Shown here: piece after piece, positions 8,625 through 16,760 of the stretch
Layout of the letters: the number at the start of each line of letters is the position of its first letter
How positions within the stretch are numbered: the first letter of the stretch is position 1
Assembly (NCBI RefSeq): GCF_050942425.1
Contig: NZ_CP192063.1
Coordinates: forward strand, 5,518,001 to 5,582,000
DNA from: Actinoallomurus sp050942425
GTDB lineage: Bacteria; Actinomycetota; Actinomycetes; Streptosporangiales; Streptosporangiaceae
Length of the DNA: 64,000 nucleotides
Direction: 5' to 3'
Notes under the pieces: generated by a model
Database searches by the model: none
Seen by the model: the letters and a program-made list of their open reading frames with translations, nothing else
Told to the model about the DNA's origin: nothing
Made by a program: the position numbers and the translations under genes

Positions 8625-10361
8625 ATGGAGTCCGCGGCAGAGCGCGTCTCCACCGCGCTGTCCTGTATGGCGGTCGATGACCGGTTGTCGGGAATCCTGT
8701 TCTTCGACATGGCTCCCGGGACCCTGGTGACGTTGGCCCGTGAATTCGCTCATCGATTCGGCCGGAGAGCAGCCTTTCTCCTGCTGACAGCGGGGAGCAC
8801 CGAGGAGGGCCTGTGGAGCACGCTCGACGCCTCCGTGGACGGCCTCGGGATCGTCCCCGGCCGATTGGCCGGGGCAGCGCAGGTCGTCGCGGTGCCGGAC
8901 CTCGCACGGGTGAGCATCGCCGCCAAACGTGCGGCCGTCGCGACACTCGGGGCGGACGTGGCACATCTTGAACGTGACGGGGTGAGCATGGCCTGGCATC
9001 CGCGGGCGCGATGGCTCGCGGCCTGCTCGCGTGAGGACGCGAGCAGGGTCTCCGCGCACCTGCTGGACCGGTTCGCGCTCCGGATCGACGCCGCCGGGCT
9101 TCGGGAGGGAACGCGGGGGATACGGATGCCGGCGTACGGTCACTCGGGCGGCATCCCGGACTTCCCGCCCGCCGCCGCCTCCCGGGTGACTGAACTCGCC
9201 CCAGCCGGTACGGGCGCCCGCCGCGACCTCGCGCTCGCACGCATCGCCCGGGCGCTGGCCGGGCTGCGGGGCCTGCCCGCGGTCACCCCGGCGGACGTGG
9301 ACGCGGCCGCACGACTGATCGGATTGGCGATCCCGGGGCCGTCGACCGGGGCTGCCGCGGCGGAGCCGATCGGTGCGGAGCCCGCCGGGCCGGAACGCTC
9401 CGGACCAGAGGCCGCAGGGCCGGAGGCCGCCGAGAGGTACACGGACATCGGCCGGGAGGCGATCGTCCGTGAATCGGTTCCGGTCGTCATCCCGGACCGG
9501 GCCGAGTCGCTTCCGGCCGGTCCAGTGGAGGAAGCGCCATCGCCGTACCCGGAGGACGAGACGGGCGGCGACGCGTCGGTTCCGTTGTCCGTCCTTCACG
9601 AGCCGGATCGGGAAGGACGGGCCGCCCGCGGCGCGCCGGTCGGTACGACGCGGACGCTGGACGTCCGGGACATCGCCGTGGTCCCGACCCTCCTCGTGGC
9701 CGCCCGATTCCAGCGGATCCGATGCCCCGGCCACTTCGCGGGACCGCCCCACCGGCCGCACCTGTCCGCAGCCGACCTGCGTGCGTACAGGCGCGTGTCC
9801 CATCCGGCCCGCCTCCTCGTGCTCGTGCTCGACCACACCACGCGCCGCAACTGGTATCCGGCGGTGGCGCCATACTTGCGCTGGGCCTACTCCGTACGCT
9901 CCACGGTCTGCGTTGTCGAGGTCGGAGCGGCGGGCGAGGACGAGTTGCGCGCCCGGCTCTTCGCCACCCGCAGCCTCCTCGACCCCCGCGTCGCCGACGC
10001 GATGGAGCGCCCACCGGGGCACGCCACTCCGCTGGCCCACGGGCTGGTGCTGGCCAACGAGATGCTGCGCTCGGCAATGGACGGGGAGTCCCTGCTCCTC
10101 GTCGTGACGGACGGACGCGGCAACGTGCCGCTCAGCGCGAGCCTGGCCGGACGGATCGAGCCGCCCGTGACCACGCAAGGCGTGGACGACGCCCTGGAGG
10201 TCGCCGGCCGTATCCGCGAGCTACGCCGGGTGCGTAGCGTCGTCATCGACCCGGGTCCACGGCCACAGGCGTCGCTGACCCGCAGGCTGGCAGACGCTCT
10301 GGGCGCCGACCTGCGGAGCGCCGATGAGCCGGCCGCCGATCTGGGAGGCGCCGGCGCATGA
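8625..10361 (+). CDS. ChlD-like protein: inactive AAA-like domain, Pro/Ala/Glu-rich linker and vWA domain
   Basis: A 578-residue protein that pairs with the AAA+ gene just upstream. Residues about 1-240 resemble the ChlD AAA-like domain without a Walker A motif. Residues about 245-330 form a Pro/Ala/Glu/Gly-rich linker, as in ChlD. The C-terminal vWA domain (about 395-560) has LVLDHTTRRNW at the first metal site (D403), GHATPLAHG, and TDGRGNVPL (D496). The first site reads DxTxR instead of DxSxS, so the metal-ion-dependent adhesion site is only partly conserved. The likely role is to link the ATPase to a client protein. The downstream CHAT gene may overlap its 3' end by 38 bases. Confidence 0.8.
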   Translation: MESAAERVSTALSCMAVDDRLSGILFFDMAPGTLVTLAREFAHRFGRRAAFLLLTAGSTEEGLWSTLDASVDGLGIVPGRLAGAAQVVAVPDLARVSIAAKRAAVATLGADVAHLERDGVSMAWHPRARWLAACSREDASRVSAHLLDRFALRIDAAGLREGTRGIRMPAYGHSGGIPDFPPAAASRVTELAPAGTGARRDLALARIARALAGLRGLPAVTPADVDAAARLIGLAIPGPSTGAAAAEPIGAEPAGPERSGPEAAGPEAAERYTDIGREAIVRESVPVVIPDRAESLPAGPVEEAPSPYPEDETGGDASVPLSVLHEPDREGRAARGAPVGTTRTLDVRDIAVVPTLLVAARFQRIRCPGHFAGPPHRPHLSAADLRAYRRVSHPARLLVLVLDHTTRRNWYPAVAPYLRWAYSVRSTVCVVEVGAAGEDELRARLFATRSLLDPRVADAMERPPGHATPLAHGLVLANEMLRSAMDGESLLLVVTDGRGNVPLSASLAGRIEPPVTTQGVDDALEVAGRIRELRRVRSVVIDPGPRPQASLTRRLADALGADLRSADEPAADLGGAGA

Positions 10362-11700
10362 GCGAGTGGACCGTTGCTTCGATCGCGTGCCCGGTGAGGG
10401 AAGTCGGGTGAGTGGGGCGACCCGCCGGTTGGCCGGCCTGCTCTTCCGCCAGGGAACGCAGGGTACGGCCCCGCCCGGCTCGGGAGCTCCGCCTGGCCCG
10501 GGAAGCCGGCCGGGCCTGGGAGGTCCGCCTGGAGCGAGTCCGCCGCCCGATCTGCCGACGGGCGAAGCCGAACGGCTCGGGGGGAGCACGGTGAACCGCG
10601 ATGACCGGCTGCCGCATGCGACGGCTGAGCTCACGGTCACCCGGGCCGCACTCGACGGCGTGCCCGGGCACGCGGTCTTCCAGCTCATCGGATTCTGCTG
10701 TTGCGGCGAGAACCTCGCCCCCACCAAGAACGAACGCCATGGCCGTCCGCCGCAGATCGCTCTCGGCACGCTCATCAGCGGGGGTGAGGGAGGCGAGTCA
10801 CCGACCCAGACCCTGCACCGGATGCGGAGCTGGTCGAGGACCAAATACGAACTGCTGGACTGGCTGCGGCGCCTCCTCCTCCGCCACGGCGACGACCTCC
10901 GCTTGATCATCTGGGACGACAGCGGTTTCGACATCCCCTGGGAACTGTTCTGGCTGCCGCCGGACCGCGCCGGCCGGACGGCCGGCGGATGGCTGGGGGC
11001 ACTGGCCACCGTCACCCGGTGGACGACGATCCAGGCGCCCGACGGTCCCGTGCCGTACGTCTCCGGGCGGTGCGCCGGGGACATCGCCGGCTACATCGCC
11101 GAGGAGATGCGTGAGGACCGCGCCTTCCTGCCGCTCCCCGCGGAGCGGCTGGCCGGTACGGTGTCGGAGCTGTTCACCGAGCTCGAGACGCCCGGTCCGG
11201 GACTGGCCCTCATCTACGTCGCCTGTCATGGGACGTACGGTGAGACCGGGTTCGAGCTCACCCTCGGCGGCCTGTCAGTGGGTGAGGTCGACTGGCGGAC
11301 GTTCGCCCGCATCACCGATTCCGGCGGGCTGGTGTTCATCAACGCCTGTCACTCGGGTCGGCTGATCACGGACCCGCACATCAACGATGCGACCATCCGC
11401 GGGTTCGCCGAGATCTTCCTTCGTTCCGGAGCGTACGGCTTCGTGGGCACGGCGGGAGCGGTGCTCGAGACGGAGGCGCGCTCGGTCGCCGAGCACGTAC
11501 TGCGGCGCCTGCGCGAGCAGCCCGGCGTCCCGGTCGCCACGCTGCTCCGGGACTACCGGCGGATCACCGCCGTGGCCGAACTGCCGCCGGTCGCGGACCG
11601 CCGTCGGGGCAAGGACATGCTCCGGTTCGTGAACTCCTACATGTACTTGTACTTCGGCGGTCCGGAGACCACCGTCGCGCTGTACGGCGGAGGCGGGTGA
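10324..11700 (+). CDS. CHAT domain caspase-like protease
   Basis: Up to 458 residues. The C-terminal half is a CHAT (caspase HetF-associated with TPRs) peptidase: the catalytic His follows a hydrophobic strand in YVACHGTYGE (H302) and the catalytic Cys lies in FINACHSG (C342), the expected 40 residues apart. The N-terminal 90 residues are Pro/Gly-rich and of doubtful coding status. Three starts are possible: ATG 10324 (overlapping the vWA gene), GTG 10408 (GAGGGAAG upstream) and GTG 10591 (GGGGGAG upstream). This is the probable effector of the operon: CHAT proteases in bacterial conflict systems cleave partner proteins after the system senses invasion. No transmembrane segment is seen. Confidence 0.85.
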   Translation: MSRPPIWEAPAHERVDRCFDRVPGEGSRVSGATRRLAGLLFRQGTQGTAPPGSGAPPGPGSRPGLGGPPGASPPPDLPTGEAERLGGSTVNRDDRLPHATAELTVTRAALDGVPGHAVFQLIGFCCCGENLAPTKNERHGRPPQIALGTLISGGEGGESPTQTLHRMRSWSRTKYELLDWLRRLLLRHGDDLRLIIWDDSGFDIPWELFWLPPDRAGRTAGGWLGALATVTRWTTIQAPDGPVPYVSGRCAGDIAGYIAEEMREDRAFLPLPAERLAGTVSELFTELETPGPGLALIYVACHGTYGETGFELTLGGLSVGEVDWRTFARITDSGGLVFINACHSGRLITDPHINDATIRGFAEIFLRSGAYGFVGTAGAVLETEARSVAEHVLRRLREQPGVPVATLLRDYRRITAVAELPPVADRRRGKDMLRFVNSYMYLYFGGPETTVALYGGGG

Positions 11701-11701
11701 C

Positions 11702-12889
11702 ATGGCGGTGCTGGAGATAGAACCGGTCGTCCGCTGGCCCCGCCGGATGACGCCGGGCCTCGCCTACCTCGTCGAGGTCGACCTCGTGCTCGCCGGGGAG
11801 GGCGCGTGGCCGTACGACGATGAGGAGGAGCTCGCCTTCACGATCATGCTGGCCGGCGGGCCCTGGGTCACCGTGGAGGCGCTGGGCGACTCGGCCCTGA
11901 TCCTGCATCGGTTCGGCGGGACGTACGGTCCGGTCAGGTTCGTGGCCGTCGCCGACGAGGCCGCAGGTCCGCGGTCGATGTGGTTGAACCTTCTCACCGA
12001 GCGCGGCGTCATCGCGCGCACCGACGAGCTCCCGACCGTCGTCGGCCGTTCGGAGCGCGGCCGGGCCGAAGAGACGACCGTCCTTTCGGACGTCACCCGA
12101 AGAGTGCTGTCCCGTACGCTGCGGTCCGGCGTCCGCCATTTCGCCATGGTGGAAGTGGAGCCCGCCGGCGTCGTCGAAGACACCTACCGGACCACCGTGT
12201 GGTCCCAAGTGGAAGGTGACGACTACCCGGTCACTCTCCTGGCGGATGACCATGGGTGGCGCCTGGACGAGATCCCCACTGTCGTGGGACCCGTGCTGCG
12301 CGACCTCGACAGCCGGATCGCGGGAAACTCCGAGATGTCCGTGGAGTTCATCCTGCCGCGCCGGCTCCTCGGGCTCGCGGTCGACGAATGGCGGCTCGGC
12401 GATCACGGGTTCGGACGTCTCTGGCCGGTGGTCGTCCGTGACCGGGAGCGGATCCGTTCGCGTGATTCGGAACTGCGCGACCGGTGGCGGGAACGATGGC
12501 GGCACCTGCAGGTTCCACGACTGGACCCGGAATACCTGCTGCAGGTACCCCGCAGTGGTCTGAATCCGCAGATCGCGGAGAATGCGAGCTTCGCGTTCTT
12601 CGACCCGCGTTCCAGCGTGCCGGACGACGCCACCCTCGGCATGATGGTGAACGCGGGCGTCCCGGCGATGCTCTGGGGCCGTGGCGGCGCGGAGCCCGCC
12701 ATGGCGGCACCCATTCGTCAACTCGAGTCGGTGATCACGCGCCGGGAGATCGGACGGCTGCCCCAGTACGTGCACCGGCTACGGCGGGAGATCAAAGCCC
12801 CGCTCGTGGATCCGGTGCCGCTCGGCCTCCTGTGGGACGACCCCGACCGGCTGCCCGAACCCTTCGCCCCGCTCGCGTTCCCCCGGTGA
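11702..12889 (+). CDS. VMAP (vWA-MoxR associated protein) C-terminal domain protein
   Basis: A 395-residue protein starting one base after the CHAT stop. The C-terminal two thirds match what I know of VMAP-C: VEFILPRRLLGLAVDEWRLG, then PVVVRDRERIR, an Arg/Trp-rich helix (WRERWRHL), later GVPAMLWGRGG and the terminal PLGLLWDDPDRLPEP. VMAP is the third partner in the vWA-MoxR-VMAP systems and is usually fused to sensor or effector-associated domains at its N-terminus. Here the first 120 residues are a short, unrecognised beta-rich region and no enzyme is fused. It is expected to bridge the MoxR/vWA machinery and the CHAT effector. Confidence 0.75.
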   Translation: MAVLEIEPVVRWPRRMTPGLAYLVEVDLVLAGEGAWPYDDEEELAFTIMLAGGPWVTVEALGDSALILHRFGGTYGPVRFVAVADEAAGPRSMWLNLLTERGVIARTDELPTVVGRSERGRAEETTVLSDVTRRVLSRTLRSGVRHFAMVEVEPAGVVEDTYRTTVWSQVEGDDYPVTLLADDHGWRLDEIPTVVGPVLRDLDSRIAGNSEMSVEFILPRRLLGLAVDEWRLGDHGFGRLWPVVVRDRERIRSRDSELRDRWRERWRHLQVPRLDPEYLLQVPRSGLNPQIAENASFAFFDPRSSVPDDATLGMMVNAGVPAMLWGRGGAEPAMAAPIRQLESVITRREIGRLPQYVHRLRREIKAPLVDPVPLGLLWDDPDRLPEPFAPLAFPR

Positions 12890-12905
12890 CAGAGATGAGG
12901 AGACG

Positions 12906-13910
12906 ATGACCGATCAGGCCGATGACTGGCTGATCTACCGAGGAGCCGGCGTGCCGCATGACGGCATCACGCGGCTACCGCCGCCTCCGCCGTGGCGGGC
13001 GTTCGGGGGCGGCCCCCCGATCGCGCCCGCCGAGGGCGGATTCGACCGTCGCGGCGTGACGTACCAGCCGGCCACGGGCGAGGTCGAGGCGGTCAACGCC
13101 GCGCTGTACCTGCGGCGACCGCTCCTGGTCACCGGTGCGCCGGGCAGTGGAAAGTCGACGCTCGCCTACAGCATCGCCCACGAGCTCGGCCTCGGGCCGG
13201 TGCTCAGCTGGCCCATCACGAGCCGGTCGACGCTTCAGGAGGGCCTGTACCGGTACGACGCCATCGGACGACTCCAGGATGCTCAAGTGGCCGTGACCGA
13301 CAGGGTTGCTGACGTGGGTTCCCCATGGGACCGCCCAGAGGTCGCCAGGTACATCAGCCTGGGCCCACTCGGCACGGCCCTGTTGCCCTGGGATCGCCCC
13401 CGGGTCGTCTTGATCGACGAACTGGACAACAGCGACATCGACCTGCCGAACGACCTCCTCAACATCTTCGAAGAGGGGGCGTTCGTCATCCCGGAGCTCG
13501 CCCGGCTCGCGCACTACGTCCCGGACGTCGAGATCGCGGGCGAGGGCGGAAACCGCGTGCTCATCAGACACGGCGAGATCCGATGCCGGACCTTCCCGAT
13601 CGTGGTGATCACGAGTAGCGGAGAACGCGAGTTCCCACCCCGCATGCTCCGGCGATGCGTGCGGCTGCAGCTCGCCCCACCGTCTATTGAGAGGCTGTCC
13701 CAGATCGTCACCGCCCATCTGGGGGAGGAGGCCATGGCGCAGGCGTCCACCCTCATCGAGCGGTTCCTGGAGGCGCGGCGCTACGGCGAAACGACCACCG
13801 ACCAACTCCTCAACGCCATCTACCTGGCCACCAGCGGTCTCGGCGGCTCCGAGCGTCGCGCGCGGCTCGCGGACGAGATCCTGCGTTCGGCGACCACCGA
13901 CGATGGCTGA
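12906..13910 (+). CDS. MoxR-like AAA+ ATPase of the vWA-MoxR-VMAP type
   Basis: A 334-residue AAA+ protein, distinct from the ChlI-like one upstream. The N-terminus carries the segment YRGAGVPHDGITRLPPPPPWRAF, which I associate with MoxR ATPases of these systems. Walker A is GAPGSGKST (77-85), Walker B VVLIDE with D171 and E172, and sensor 1 lies in IVVITSSGERE, followed by FPPRMLRRC (arginine finger). The enzyme looks active. GTG and ATG alternatives exist, but ATG 12906 follows GAGGAG, 16 bases after the VMAP stop. The last eight bases overlap the next gene, so the pair is translationally coupled. Confidence 0.85.
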   Translation: MTDQADDWLIYRGAGVPHDGITRLPPPPPWRAFGGGPPIAPAEGGFDRRGVTYQPATGEVEAVNAALYLRRPLLVTGAPGSGKSTLAYSIAHELGLGPVLSWPITSRSTLQEGLYRYDAIGRLQDAQVAVTDRVADVGSPWDRPEVARYISLGPLGTALLPWDRPRVVLIDELDNSDIDLPNDLLNIFEEGAFVIPELARLAHYVPDVEIAGEGGNRVLIRHGEIRCRTFPIVVITSSGEREFPPRMLRRCVRLQLAPPSIERLSQIVTAHLGEEAMAQASTLIERFLEARRYGETTTDQLLNAIYLATSGLGGSERRARLADEILRSATTDDG

Positions 13911-15171
13911 CCTCGAACGCGTCCTCGCCGCGCTCGCCGACGCGGGACTGCCTCCGGACGCAGTGGAGATCGCCGACGCGCTGTGGCTGGCCCGGTACCT
14001 TCCCACGCATCCGGACCATCCCCTGGGCGTTCCCGAGGAGGACGGTCGTGGCGATCCGCCGGATGAGGTCGACCGGGCATCCCCCGGAGCCGGGCCATCA
14101 GGGGCGATGATCACGCGGGCGCTGCGGCCGTTGCTGCAGACGGTGCCGTCCAGGACCTCCTTCGTCCTGGATGAGGCGGCGACCGCCGAGTGGTACGCCG
14201 CGGGCGGCGCGGGGAGCGCCGTATTCCGGCCCGCATCCGAACGATGGCTGGACGCCGTCCTCGTGGTCGACGACGGCCCATCCATGGTCATCTGGCGGTC
14301 GTGGATCGACGAGACATCCCGGTTGCTGCAGCGCACCGGGGGCTTTCGGGACGTACGGGTCTGGATGCTCGACACCGACGGTCCGCTCGGACTCCGGCGG
14401 CGTTCGTCGTACGGTCCGGTGCGCAGCGTCCGGGAGCTCGCCGGAGGTCCCGGAGAACGCGTCATCCTCGTGCTGAGCGACTGCGTGGGCAGCGCGTGGC
14501 AGGACGGCAGGATGGCCGCGACCCTCGAGATCTGGGCCCGATCGGGACTCGTGACCGTTGTGCAGCCGCTCGTCGAGCGGCTGTGGAGCCGATGTGGCCC
14601 GGAGTTCTTCCGGGTACGCCTGTCGGCGCTCCGGCCCGGAACCGCCAACGCCGGGCTGCGCGCCGAACTCACGGAGACGCCCGGCATTACCCCTGAAGGG
14701 GCTCCGATCCCCGTCCTCAGACTCGATCCCGAATGGATCAACTGGTGGGGCAGGGTCGTCACCGGGCGCACCAGCGCCGCCCGCACGGGAGTCGCCCTGT
14801 TCACCAGGACGCCATCGCGCGAACGGCCTCCCGCGGCGGAGCCACCGACCTCGCGTGACCTTGTGGGCAGGTTCCGTGCCTCGGTCTCCCCACTCGCCTT
14901 CGAACTCGCCGTACAGCTCTCGGCCGTCCCGCTGAACCTCCGCGTAATGCGCCGCGTGCAGGCTCTCATGCGGAAGACGACGACGCTCCACCTCGCAGAG
15001 GTGATGCTCGGCGGCCTGCTCCACCGGCTCCCGTCCCCCGACCGGACCGACCCGCTGGCGCCGTCCTATGACTTTCACCCTGGAGTACGCGAGGAACTCG
15101 GCTCCTACCTGGGAGACGAGGAGGCACGACGGCTACGACGAGAGGTCAGCGGCCTGTCCATGCACATCTAG
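13903..15171 (+). CDS. SAV_2336-type protein with vWA-like domain
   Basis: A 422-residue protein. The N-terminus (LERVLAALADAGLPPDAVEIADALWLARYL) is the conserved helical start of SAV_2336-type proteins, which accompany MoxR-vWA-VMAP operons in actinobacteria. The centre is a vWA-like fold with VVDDGPSMVIW (residues 121 on; D123, S127) and LVLSDCVGSAW; the second Ser of the DxSxS site is a Gly. The C-terminal block contains FELAVQLSAVPLNLRVMRRVQ and a membrane-free helical tail. ATG 13903 overlaps the MoxR stop by eight bases. It probably serves as the vWA partner of that MoxR protein. It closes the operon; a hairpin terminator follows 32 bases downstream. Confidence 0.75.
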   Translation: MADLERVLAALADAGLPPDAVEIADALWLARYLPTHPDHPLGVPEEDGRGDPPDEVDRASPGAGPSGAMITRALRPLLQTVPSRTSFVLDEAATAEWYAAGGAGSAVFRPASERWLDAVLVVDDGPSMVIWRSWIDETSRLLQRTGGFRDVRVWMLDTDGPLGLRRRSSYGPVRSVRELAGGPGERVILVLSDCVGSAWQDGRMAATLEIWARSGLVTVVQPLVERLWSRCGPEFFRVRLSALRPGTANAGLRAELTETPGITPEGAPIPVLRLDPEWINWWGRVVTGRTSAARTGVALFTRTPSRERPPAAEPPTSRDLVGRFRASVSPLAFELAVQLSAVPLNLRVMRRVQALMRKTTTLHLAEVMLGGLLHRLPSPDRTDPLAPSYDFHPGVREELGSYLGDEEARRLRREVSGLSMHI

Positions 15172-15202
15172 AGAATCGTCCGTGGCTTACCGAGGCAGCA
15201 CA

Positions 15203-15249
15203 CCGGTGACCGCGGTGCCCTGTTTCTCGTGGGCGGGCCGCGGCACCGG
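15203..15249. terminator. Bidirectional hairpin between convergent operons
   Basis: The arms CCGGTG-A-CCGCGG (15203-15215) and CCGCGGCACCGG (15238-15249) pair over 12 bp with one bulged A and a 22-base loop. It lies between the end of the conflict operon and the end of the solute-binding protein gene on the other strand, so it can serve both. There is no strong U tract, which is usual in actinobacteria. Confidence 0.55.
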
Positions 15250-15270
15250 CGCGTTGCGGGTCCGGCTGCG

Positions 15271-16737
15271 CTACCAGTCCAGACCGGCGGCGGCCTGGCT
15301 CCTGATGTAGGCCGGGATGTCCTCGGTCTCCGCGGCGGTCAGGGCCGAGCCGGTCGTCATGCCGTCCCGCAGCACGTGTTGGCGGAAGACCGCGTACATC
15401 GGGATGTCCCAGTACTTGGTGTTCTGGTAGTTCTGCAGCACCGCGTTCGAACCCCAGTACACGCCCGACGTGTCGACGCCGGTGAGCTCCGGGACGGCCT
15501 TGCCGAAGCTGTTCACGACCGCCGGGCTCGGCAGAACTCCCTTGATGGCGTGACGTGACAGCTCGGCCTGCCCATCCTCGGACACCAGCCACTTCACGAT
15601 GTTCATCGCGTCCTGCTGGTGGCGCGACTGCGGCGGGATGAAGGCCGCGGTCTCATTGGGCTGGTACGTCGCGTGCGAGCCCTTGCCGAGCACCGGAACC
15701 GAGGTGACGCCGACGCCGATGCTCTTCCGCCATTCATCGTAGGACGGCACGTCGGACTGCTTGATGAAGAGGTCGTTGCCGGCGTACGTGGGCAGTTTGC
15801 TCAGTGTGTCCACGGCCATCGCGACATGGCCCGGACGGCTCATGTCTCCCTTGAGGAAGTCGTTGGTCGTGGTGAATCCGTTGTGCGGAATCGAGAGGAG
15901 CCGATTGAGGCTGTCGGTGAGCTTTTGCCATCCCGGCGTGGTGATATCCACCTTCATATCTTCGGGCGCGGGATTCCAGCTGCCGGTCGGCGTGAACGGA
16001 TACAACCCCATCTGGTTGTACTGCAGGTAGTAGTCGGGATGCTGCATGTACCCCTTGTAGGCGTCGAGCCCCACCTGCCGGGTCAGCTTCTTGGCCGACT
16101 TGTAGATCTGGTCGAAGGTCATCCCCGGCTTCGGATATCTCACCCCGAACTTGTCGAAGATCTTTTTGTTGTAGTAGAGCACGTAGTCGTCGACGAAGAC
16201 GGGAACCCCGTACAGCCCACCGGCGGATCGCGACTTCACCTGCTCCACCGCGGCCTGGTCGAGCTTGCCGACGTCCAGTCCGGCCTGCTTGATCATCGGC
16301 GTCATGTCCTGAACCCAGCCGCGCGGTTTGAGGTCCCGGGCGATCCGGTTGTACGGACTGTCGAGGATGATGTCCGGTACGACTCCGGCCGCCTGCAGAT
16401 CCTCGTAGCGCACCGGGTAGTCCCACGTAGCATATTTGATCTTGAGATTCGGAAAGGCCTGCCGCAGCTTGTCACCGATGACCGTGTCGAAGACCTTTTC
16501 GGCCGTACGCTGCGGGGTGACCGTCGCCTCGAACGGCTTGTAGTTGGCCGCGAAGATGAGGACCTCGTCGTTCTTGACGCAGAAGGGTTGGTTGTAGCGG
16601 TTGGGCACATTGACGCCGCCGACGCAGTCGTCCGCCGCGCTGCCTTTCGCCGAGCCGGCGGCCGCTTTCGGCGCCCATCCGAGCACCAGGACCGCAATCG
16701 CCGATGCGAGCAGCCGTCGCGTGAACTGGCTTTTCAC
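15271..16737 (-). CDS. Extracellular sugar-type ABC solute-binding protein
   Basis: A 488-residue secreted protein with a basic N-terminus, a hydrophobic core (LLASAIAVLVLGWA) and an AAAG cleavage region. No clear lipobox is seen, so anchoring is uncertain. The body is a family 1 solute-binding protein, with DIILDSPYN, GLYGVPVFVDDYVLYYNKKIF and a C-terminal PAYIRSQAAAGLDW. The GTG at 16737 was chosen because GGAGG lies eight bases upstream. It follows the BNR protein gene by 23 bases, so both share a transcript. No permease or ATPase gene accompanies it in the window, so it either works with a transporter elsewhere or acts only as a binding protein. Confidence 0.8.
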   Translation of the reverse strand: MKSQFTRRLLASAIAVLVLGWAPKAAAGSAKGSAADDCVGGVNVPNRYNQPFCVKNDEVLIFAANYKPFEATVTPQRTAEKVFDTVIGDKLRQAFPNLKIKYATWDYPVRYEDLQAAGVVPDIILDSPYNRIARDLKPRGWVQDMTPMIKQAGLDVGKLDQAAVEQVKSRSAGGLYGVPVFVDDYVLYYNKKIFDKFGVRYPKPGMTFDQIYKSAKKLTRQVGLDAYKGYMQHPDYYLQYNQMGLYPFTPTGSWNPAPEDMKVDITTPGWQKLTDSLNRLLSIPHNGFTTTNDFLKGDMSRPGHVAMAVDTLSKLPTYAGNDLFIKQSDVPSYDEWRKSIGVGVTSVPVLGKGSHATYQPNETAAFIPPQSRHQQDAMNIVKWLVSEDGQAELSRHAIKGVLPSPAVVNSFGKAVPELTGVDTSGVYWGSNAVLQNYQNTKYWDIPMYAVFRQHVLRDGMTTGSALTAAETEDIPAYIRSQAAAGLDW

Positions 16738-16760
16738 TTCGTTACACCTCCACATATCGG

